This document shows, one piece after another, positions 14,499 to 19,442 of a stretch of 19,442 nucleotides of DNA. The notes below the pieces were generated by a model that was given only the letters and a program-made list of their open reading frames with translations, had not been told where the DNA came from and did not search any database. Position 1 is the first letter of the stretch. The number at the start of each line of letters is the position of its first letter. A program made the position numbers and the translations under genes. This DNA comes from Thermoplasmatota archaeon. GTDB lineage: Archaea > Thermoplasmatota > Thermoplasmata > Methanomassiliicoccales > Methanomassiliicoccaceae. The DNA lies in the NCBI GenBank assembly GCA_022709105.1, contig JAKIXL010000013.1, positions 1 through 19,442 on the forward strand, given 5' to 3'.

Positions 14499-15422
14499 AT
14501 GGTCCAGTGCTCCAAGTGCGGGCGGGCCGCGGTGACATATATCCGATATAACGGCAGCCATCTGTGCTCCGCCCACTTCCAGGGGTTCGTAGAAAGGCGG
14601 GTGAAGAGAGAGCTCAGGGGACAGGTGGACCTCGATCGCGCCAAGAACATTGCGGTTGCCGTCTCCGGAGGCAAGGACAGCTTGGCCGCTCTGATGCTCC
14701 TCCATGACATCCTCTCCCTTCGACGGGACGTCACGCTAACGGCGATCACCGTCGACGAGGGCATCGCCGGCTACCGGCCGGAGGCCCTGGATAAGGCAAT
14801 AAGACTATCATCGGCGCTTGGCGTGGAACATCGTGTGATATCCTTCAAGGAACACGTCGGAAGTACCATGGATAGCATCAGCGAGCGTCTGGGGCATAGG
14901 ACGCCTTGCGCCTATTGCGGGGTCTTCAGACGGCAATGCATGAACGAAATGGCCAGGGCGATCGGCGCGGACGTGCTGGCCACCGGGCACAACCTCGATG
15001 ATGTGGCCCAGGCTATCCTCATGAACTTCACCAGGGGTGACGTGGAGAGGCTTGCCCGCATGGGACCGCATGCCAAGGTCCAGCCCGGGCTCATACCTCG
15101 CATCATTCCCTTGCGGTCCTTGCCTGAAAAGGAGGTATATCTGTATGCGATGCTGCGAGGCATAGACTTCTCAGACTCCACCTGTCCTTATTGGGAGGCG
15201 GCCCTGCGAAACGAGTATCGGGATATAATTGACGGAATGGAGTCAAGATCGCCGGGCACCAAGCATTCCATTCTGGCGAGCTACGACGCACTGCGGCCGG
15301 CCCTGCAGGAGAAATACCCTCAGACCTCATTGCGCCTATGCGGCTGCGGTGAGCCGTCCCCGGGCGGGAAGTGCATGGCCTGCGTGATGAAGGACGAACT
15401 GGATATTATTGCCCGGAGCTGA
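14499..15422 (+). CDS. ncsA: tRNA 2-thiouridine synthase of the NcsA/CTU1-TtuA family
   Basis: A 307-residue PP-loop enzyme that adenylates uridine in tRNA and replaces its oxygen with sulfur. The N-terminal zinc finger is C4/C7 and C23/H26. The PP-loop SGGKDS is at 56-61. The three cysteines that hold the 4Fe-4S cluster in archaeal NcsA are at C137 and C140 (CAYC) and C229 (STCPYW). ATGHNLDDVAQ at 161-171 is the second ATP-site motif. The C-terminal zinc finger is C281/C283 and C292/C295. The family covers NcsA (U34 of Lys, Glu and Gln tRNAs) and TtuA (position 54, thermophiles); which one this is cannot be settled by eye. The ATG at 14499 has GGTGA 8 bases before it. An upstream TTG overlapping the marC stop is less likely. 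Confidence 0.88.
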   Translation: MVQCSKCGRAAVTYIRYNGSHLCSAHFQGFVERRVKRELRGQVDLDRAKNIAVAVSGGKDSLAALMLLHDILSLRRDVTLTAITVDEGIAGYRPEALDKAIRLSSALGVEHRVISFKEHVGSTMDSISERLGHRTPCAYCGVFRRQCMNEMARAIGADVLATGHNLDDVAQAILMNFTRGDVERLARMGPHAKVQPGLIPRIIPLRSLPEKEVYLYAMLRGIDFSDSTCPYWEAALRNEYRDIIDGMESRSPGTKHSILASYDALRPALQEKYPQTSLRLCGCGEPSPGGKCMACVMKDELDIIARS

Positions 15423-15855
15423 GGCAGAGCGGACGCGGGAACTACGACCTCTCTAATGAGCCAGGATCGAATGGATATAGGACGACGGGTCTGACCATAT
15501 CTATCGTCCTAGCACGCCTGGCCCTTCGGACCGGGACCGCTTCTTCATCGTAAGCGTCGAGATCCCCATCGTTAGGTCGGCTTCAGATGAGAGAAAGACC
15601 CTAGGCCTAACGGACAGAGGCGTGCTCGCGGCGAGCATCGGTCGATCCAGGACTGACCGGCCGTCCCTCGCTCCATGGGAGACCTGCGTGCTCTCCCGCC
15701 ATTGACGGCCCAAGAAGAACGACGTGGGGCGGTCCGGCCGATCATCGGACGCACCGGCACGGAGGCTATGATATTATAGGGCTTGGGGCTCTGCCCATTG
15801 TCAAGGCCGGTCAGTCCTTTGAACAGTGCGCCTGCCAAGGCAGAGGTTCTTGACC
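15423..15855. other. Gene-poor interval with four inverted repeats
   Basis: No convincing gene. Inverted repeats are TAGGACGA/TCGTCCTA (15478-15485, 15504-15511), CGTTAGG/CCTAACG (15570-15576, 15606-15612), TGCTCGC/GCGAGCA (15623-15629, 15631-15637) and GGGAGA/TCTCCC (15677-15682, 15692-15697). A plus-strand frame is open from 15481 to a stop at 15703-15705 (74 codons, including FFIVSVEIPIVRSASDERK) but has no start codon near its beginning and follows a TAG. A minus-strand frame at 15501-15713 has an ATG and a TATA-like box at 15769-15778 about 60 bp upstream. It may be a structured RNA, a decayed gene, or both; I cannot choose. Confidence 0.4.
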
Positions 15856-15895
15856 AAAAAAAAAGATAAAGGGGGGGGGGGCCAGGAGGCCTCAT
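15856..15895 (-). terminator. Terminator of glyA, with C11 and T9 tracts
   Basis: Reading the minus strand after the glyA stop, a GGCC-TCCT-GGCC mini-hairpin is followed by 11 C, TTTATC and 9 T. The final T-run fits an archaeal terminator. The 11-base homopolymer stands out against its surroundings. Confidence 0.5.
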
Positions 15896-15901
15896 CAGAT
15901 C

Positions 15902-17191
15902 TCAGACAAGGTCGTGATACCTGTAGGCCTCGGTGCCGGCGTTTAGGCAATACTGCACCTTGGTGAAGTCCTTTTTTAGCTCCCAGACATCCTTCTTCAC
16001 GGACTCCGGGTTCTCCTTCTTCACCACAACACGGTAGATGAGGCGCGCGACATCTTCCATCTCCCCCTTCTCCATGCCGAGGCGGGTAAGCTCCTGGGTG
16101 CCCAGTCTCAGGCCGGATGGCTTCACCGCGCTGGTGTCTCCGGGAAGCATGTTCTTGTTCACGATGATATTTGCCCTTTCCAGGTCGAGGGCGCATTGCA
16201 CCCCTCCCCCGTTCTTGGCCACGTTGACCGCAAGGGTATGGGACTCCGTGAACCCAAGGTGGGGGCATTGGACATCGATGCCCATCTCGTAGAGCGCACT
16301 GCCTAAGGCCTTGGCGTTCTTTATTATCTGGCCGGCGTACTGCTTGCCATATATCTCGAACTCCGCCATGGTGACCGCCAAGGCCGCCATCGCGTGCAGA
16401 TGATGGGACGAGGTCACGCCGGGGAAGGCCGCCTTCTGCAGCTTCGCCTCCATCTCGTCCGTCAGCTTGTCACCTATCAGGATCCCGTGGTTGGGGCCCG
16501 GGAAGGTCTTGTGCGTGCTCGCGGAAAGTATGTGCACGCCCTCCCTCAAAGGGTCCTGGAACTTGCCGCCGGCGATAAGTCCGAGCACGTGGGCAGCGTC
16601 ATACCAAACAGTGCATCCGGCCTCATGCAGAGCGTCCTGGATCTCTTTGATCGGCGTTGGGAACAGGAACACGGACAGACCGAACTGGGCCACCTTGGGC
16701 CTCTCTTTGACAAGGAACTTCCTGGTTGCGTCGATGTCGAGGTTCCAGTTCCGGTAGTCCCAAGGATAGTGCACCGGGTTGAGGCCCCTTAGACCGACGG
16801 CACCGAACGGGGCGGTGGATATGTGCGCGCCGGATGCCAGTTCAGGGGTCGATATCTTGTCCCCTGGTTTGGTCAAGGCCATCAACACCGCGATGTTGGC
16901 CACGGTCCCGGAGATGGGCCGGACGTCCACAAAGTGGGCCTTGAATATCTTCTTGGCCAGCTCAATGCACTTCAGTTCCACCTTGTCGACATAGATGTTG
17001 CCCTGGTAGTATCTCTTGCCCGGTAGGCCTTCAGCGTACCGGTCATGGAAGTCAGAGATCATCATTTCCTTGGCCAGAGGGCTCATGAGGTTCTCGGAGG
17101 CGATCATGGGGAGGGACTCCTCGAACCATTTGGTATGGGCCTTTACCTGGTCCTTAATCCAGTAAGCATCTTCCTTCATGAATGTTACCAT
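15902..17191 (-). CDS. glyA: Serine hydroxymethyltransferase
   Basis: A 429-residue PLP enzyme exchanging serine and glycine with transfer of the one-carbon unit to a pterin; archaeal forms often use tetrahydromethanopterin. The PLP lysine is K228 in SASTHKTFPGPNHG, and D198 and H201 lie in WYDAAHVLGLIAGG. MIASENLMSPL at 29-39 and DRYAEGLPGKRYYQG at 50-64 are family signatures. The C-terminal domain includes PSGLRLGTQELTRLGM. Length is normal. Starts at 17191 and 17179 (Met5) are possible; the TATA-like box at 17204-17218 predicts a transcript start near 17185, which favours 17179. GAATG-GTAA-CATTC spans the region between them. It is transcribed alone. Confidence 0.96.
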   Translation of the reverse strand: MVTFMKEDAYWIKDQVKAHTKWFEESLPMIASENLMSPLAKEMMISDFHDRYAEGLPGKRYYQGNIYVDKVELKCIELAKKIFKAHFVDVRPISGTVANIAVLMALTKPGDKISTPELASGAHISTAPFGAVGLRGLNPVHYPWDYRNWNLDIDATRKFLVKERPKVAQFGLSVFLFPTPIKEIQDALHEAGCTVWYDAAHVLGLIAGGKFQDPLREGVHILSASTHKTFPGPNHGILIGDKLTDEMEAKLQKAAFPGVTSSHHLHAMAALAVTMAEFEIYGKQYAGQIIKNAKALGSALYEMGIDVQCPHLGFTESHTLAVNVAKNGGGVQCALDLERANIIVNKNMLPGDTSAVKPSGLRLGTQELTRLGMEKGEMEDVARLIYRVVVKKENPESVKKDVWELKKDFTKVQYCLNAGTEAYRYHDLV

Positions 17192-17203
17192 TCAGAGATT
17201 AGG

Positions 17204-17218
17204 CAACAAATAAAAAAA
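17204..17218 (-). promoter_or_regulatory. TATA-like box of glyA
   Basis: The minus strand reads TTTTTTTATTTGTTG; its core TTTATTTG is about 25 bp before an expected transcript start near 17185. Confidence 0.45.
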
Positions 17219-17334
17219 GGTGTTGCATGCGCAAAGATCGGGCAATGGACACTGCTGCGACCAGCGATTGCCTGCATCACCAGCGCCTGGCACATATGAC
17301 GCTTCCCAGGCCATCTGGGCCTCTGTGGAACGTC

Positions 17335-17353
17335 CTTATCATAGATCGATAAG
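17335..17353. promoter_or_regulatory. Palindrome next to the TATA box of the SHOCT gene, possible operator
   Basis: CTTATC and GATAAG form 6-base arms around ATAGATC, ending 7 bases before the AT-rich promoter at 17361. The size and position fit a dimeric regulator site. A second small inverted repeat, CCCAG-GCCAT-CTGGG, lies at about 17315-17329. Confidence 0.35.
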
Positions 17354-17360
17354 AGAATCA

Positions 17361-17374
17361 AATATATTATTATA
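17361..17374 (+). promoter_or_regulatory. TATA box of the SHOCT-domain gene
   Basis: AATATATTATTATA is centred about 29 bp before the ATG at 17396, fitting a leaderless or near-leaderless mRNA. Confidence 0.55.
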
Positions 17375-17395
17375 CGGAATTTTTTTGTGTCCATT

Positions 17396-17878
17396 ATGTC
17401 CCAGGTCTACAGCCGTACTGTCAAAGCGATCGGAGATATCGATACGATCTATGATCGTCTATGGGCCGCCCTGAAGTCCAAGGGATTCAACATCATCTCT
17501 TCGGAGAAGCCGAACCTCATTGTCGGGGAGAGGGGGTCCTTCAGGCCTACCCGCAAGGCGCACAAGTACCCACACAGTATAGTTGTGGCCTTCCATTTCA
17601 GTGACACCGATCCTCACGTATCCTTCTCATATATCATGAGCGATTTCTGGGACTATACCCCGGGAGACCAGGACTATTTCAACTCGGAGATCAATTCGAT
17701 CATTGCTTCCCTGAACATGAACACCTCGGCCATCGAGATGCGAAGCGCCCGTGATATCGTATCTCAGGCATCCCAGGCCTACATAGGAGAGCTCCGGGGA
17801 TTGGCCAAGCTGCGTGACGATGGGGTCATATCCGCTGATGAGTTCGAGTACAAGAAGAGAACCTTGATGGGCACCTGA
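17396..17878 (+). CDS. Hypothetical protein with a C-terminal SHOCT motif
   Basis: A 160-residue soluble protein. Residues 131-158 (GELRGLAKLRDDGVISADEF onward) match the SHOCT pattern: a short helix pair with L-x-K-L, DxGxIS and a closing EF-x-x-K-K-x-x-L. SHOCT sits at the ends of many unrelated proteins and probably mediates oligomerisation or membrane association. The first 110 residues alternate strands and helices (IYDRLWAALKSKGFNIISSE; SIVVAFHFSDTDPHVSFSYI), a compact alpha/beta fold that I do not recognise. The ATG at 17396 fits the TATA box; an in-frame GTG at 17387 would lie at or before the transcript start. The gene stands alone between divergent glyA and convergent PGI/PMI, whose stop is 33 bases away. 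Confidence 0.82.
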   Translation: MSQVYSRTVKAIGDIDTIYDRLWAALKSKGFNIISSEKPNLIVGERGSFRPTRKAHKYPHSIVVAFHFSDTDPHVSFSYIMSDFWDYTPGDQDYFNSEINSIIASLNMNTSAIEMRSARDIVSQASQAYIGELRGLAKLRDDGVISADEFEYKKRTLMGT

Positions 17879-17911
17879 GCGCCCATCATCGGACCGTTCT
17901 ACGAACGTGCC

Positions 17912-18949
17912 TCATCCTAGCCGCTTCTTAAGCTCGCCTATCGACGACACTGGAGTGGGATCCACGGCGTTCAGGATGGCAAGGTAGTAGCTCACATGGT
18001 CGCCAAGGACTATCCCCCGCATTATGTTCTCCAGCGCCGTTCCTCCAGGCAGATGGGCTACGACCGGGTCCAAGCGGAAGTCCTCGAATATGGAGATCGT
18101 CGCCCGTACGATGTCTGCGGTCATTCCGTGGTCCGAACCCGCCGTCAGGAACACCGGGCAGCACCTCGGCCTCCTCGCACCGTCCACCCAGCCCACTATC
18201 TGGTTATGGTCCGCTTCCGGCAGCTCTCCATAAAGGCAGAGCATCTTGGAGTTCTCATTGATCTGGGTCTGCCATCGGCGGCCCGCCGGTCGGACGGTCA
18301 GGGAAGAATAGATGAAGGGCACGCGGTCATGCAGGCGCGTGGCCAACTGCTTGGCAGGGTTGCCGGCCATATGCGCCTGAGGAGCGCAGGCGCTAAGCTC
18401 GTCCCTTATGGAAGGGACCAACGCCCTGAGGTCGGTATCGATCGTTGACATGCCCGCAGCCCCTACCACCGATGCCGCCGCTCCAAGCAGATGACCGAGC
18501 GCCGCCCTAGGCTGTAGCCCTGGCGGCACAATGATGTGAGGGCCGCCGTGCTTCTCGCTGAGCCTCTTCAGCTGTCCACCGGATGTGATCGCCACGACAA
18601 AGGCGCCCCGGCGCCGGGCTTCCTCGTACATCGCAATTGTTTCCCTGGTGTTCCCCGAGTATGATATGGGCATTACGAGGGTCTCCCGGTCCACCCACCC
18701 AGGCAGTGTAACGTCCCTCACCACCGAGGCCATCGCCCTCGAGGATCTCAGAACATGGTCGCACAGAACATCGGCGCCCATGGCCGAACCGCCCAGGCCG
18801 CATATGCACAGCTTTTCCCCTCCTCTCTCGATATCCACTTCGACGGACAGGGAGGTCTCCAACTGATCGGCAAGTGCGGCCATCTGTCGCAGCATGCCCG
18901 AACCGTCCACCTTGGCCAAGGCATCGACGTCATCCAGCATGACAGGCAT
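17912..18949 (-). CDS. Bifunctional phosphoglucose/phosphomannose isomerase
   Basis: An enzyme with two SIS domains that interconverts fructose-6-phosphate with glucose-6-phosphate and mannose-6-phosphate. Numbered from the upstream ATG at 18973, sugar-phosphate loops GLGGSAMG (59-66) and SYSGNTRE (104-111) are present. E240 and H256 (in LPEADHNQIVGW) have the 16-residue spacing of the catalytic pair in the Pyrobaculum enzyme (E203, H219). The ATG at 18973 lies within the only TATA-like sequence (18972-18983), which predicts a transcript start near 18952. I therefore start at Met9 (18949), giving 345 residues; Met12 (18940) is also possible. It is divergent from ribB and supplies hexose phosphates for gluconeogenesis and mannose-containing glycans. 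Confidence 0.9.
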   Translation of the reverse strand: MPVMLDDVDALAKVDGSGMLRQMAALADQLETSLSVEVDIERGGEKLCICGLGGSAMGADVLCDHVLRSSRAMASVVRDVTLPGWVDRETLVMPISYSGNTRETIAMYEEARRRGAFVVAITSGGQLKRLSEKHGGPHIIVPPGLQPRAALGHLLGAAASVVGAAGMSTIDTDLRALVPSIRDELSACAPQAHMAGNPAKQLATRLHDRVPFIYSSLTVRPAGRRWQTQINENSKMLCLYGELPEADHNQIVGWVDGARRPRCCPVFLTAGSDHGMTADIVRATISIFEDFRLDPVVAHLPGGTALENIMRGIVLGDHVSYYLAILNAVDPTPVSSIGELKKRLG

Positions 18950-18971
18950 CAGCCGCCGATACCGTTTTGCC

Positions 18972-18983
18972 ATATATTATTTG
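18972..18983 (-). promoter_or_regulatory. TATA box of PGI/PMI
   Basis: The minus strand reads CAAATAATATAT, overlapping the most upstream ATG of the frame and predicting transcription from about 18952. Confidence 0.5.
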
Positions 18984-19066
18984 ATTGATTCGTCGAACTT
19001 TTTTGAGCATCTGGTGAGGCCTTTGTGAGCGGTCGGATGACCAAAAGTAAAGTAGCTACCGGAGAG

Positions 19067-19075
19067 ATAATATAC
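19067..19075 (+). promoter_or_regulatory. TATA box of ribB
   Basis: ATAATATAC predicts a transcript start near 19096, 8 bases before the ATG at 19104. An upstream ATG at 19086 would not be transcribed. About 80 bases between this box and the PGI/PMI box hold no long stem or riboswitch that I can see. Confidence 0.5.
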
Positions 19076-19103
19076 GGTTGCCCATATGGTCTGGGCGAGC
19101 ATC

Positions 19104-19442
19104 ATGGACAAGATGGTCGAAGCACAGGCCGCCCTGCGTTCGGGTAAGTTCGTGCTTATCTTCGATTCGGACAGCAGGGAGGCGGAGACGGACATGATGA
19201 TCGCCTCCGAGCATGTGACCTTTGAAAGCATAAGAACTATGAGGAAGGAGGCGGGAGGACTGATCTGCACGACGGTCCCCGCCGATGTCTCCAGGAAGTT
19301 GGACCTTCCCTTCATGGCCGAACTGTTCGCGGAGTCGTACGCAAAGCACCCGGTCCTCAAGGGATTGGCGCCCAACGATCTGCCGTACGATACGAAGTCA
19401 GCGTTCTCGTTGACCATCAACCATCGCCAAACCTTCACTGGC
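19104..19442 (+). CDS. ribB: 3,4-dihydroxy-2-butanone 4-phosphate synthase, N-terminal part (cut by window edge)
   Basis: An enzyme converting ribulose 5-phosphate to the four-carbon unit of riboflavin, needed for FMN, FAD and probably F420-related flavin metabolism. The 113 visible residues match archaeal RibB, such as the Methanocaldococcus enzyme: the acidic active-site loop FDSDSREAETDMMIASE near residues 20-36, RKEAGGLIC, PFMAELF, PNDLPYDTKSAFSLTINHR and TFTG. The active-site His and C-terminal part lie beyond base 19442. The start MDKMVEAQAALRSGK aligns with relatives and follows the TATA box; an in-frame ATG at 19086 is unlikely. Whether it carries a fused GTP cyclohydrolase II domain cannot be seen. 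Confidence 0.93.
   Translation, partial: MDKMVEAQAALRSGKFVLIFDSDSREAETDMMIASEHVTFESIRTMRKEAGGLICTTVPADVSRKLDLPFMAELFAESYAKHPVLKGLAPNDLPYDTKSAFSLTINHRQTFTG

Noticed and set aside
15572..15895. Minus-strand frame of 107 codons between glyA and ncsA
   Set aside because: It begins inside the glyA terminator (the C11 and T9 tracts) and codes for a Pro/Arg-rich sequence without pattern.
18977..19438. Minus-strand frame of 153 codons
   Set aside because: It is antisense to ribB, which matches its family residue by residue.

Overview
The window looks like a piece of an archaeal chromosome. The informational genes are archaeal: a type IA topoisomerase with four zinc-finger modules, a replication factor C small subunit, ribosomal protein eL40, and an NcsA/TtuA-type tRNA thiolase. 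RibB, SHMT, enolase and the PGI/PMI isomerase are also of archaeal type, and TATA-like boxes lie about 25 bp upstream of many starts. A response regulator fused to a DUF835 domain, NikR, zinc-ribbon/TM2 proteins and the GC-rich composition suggest Thermoplasmatota, possibly Methanomassiliicoccales. That placement is inference; no rRNA, tRNA or methanogenesis gene is present to settle it.

Layout. 1-1.2 kb (minus): the N-terminal part of a folylpolyglutamate synthase, preceded by and overlapping a stand-alone asparagine-synthase C-terminal domain. 1.3-4.3 kb (plus): nikR, divergent from the asparagine-synthase-like gene, then topA. 4.3-4.9 kb: a stretch with no convincing gene. 4.9-5.3 kb (plus): a small protein with two identically spaced C2H2 zinc motifs. 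5.3-6.4 kb (minus): a coupled pair made of a short CobW-type GTPase and a His-rich partner. 6.4-6.7 kb: a small zinc-ribbon protein. 7.0-8.7 kb (minus): pncB followed directly by an OsmC-family gene. 8.8-12.4 kb (minus): enolase, response regulator-DUF835, eL40 and rfcS. 12.7-15.4 kb (plus): two zinc-ribbon/TM2 membrane proteins, a MarC-family protein and an NcsA/TtuA-type enzyme. 15.4-15.9 kb: a gene-poor region rich in inverted repeats. 15.9-17.2 kb (minus): glyA. 17.4-17.9 kb (plus): a SHOCT-domain protein. 17.9-18.9 kb (minus): bifunctional PGI/PMI. 19.1 kb to the end (plus): the start of ribB, divergent from PGI/PMI.

Most genes are housekeeping genes in short transcription units of one or two genes, each with its own TATA-like box. 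No mobile element, CRISPR array, phage gene or tRNA was seen. Metal handling recurs (NikR, CobW-type GTPase with His-rich partner, many zinc motifs), but these genes are not in one operon.

The observations most worth checking are: a response-regulator gene whose only well-placed start after a strong Shine-Dalgarno sequence is AUU; pncB ending in a TAG codon followed immediately and in frame by the OsmC gene, which matters if this lineage decodes UAG as pyrrolysine; the split-looking CobW GTPase/His-rich pair; and the hairpin-rich gap before glyA.
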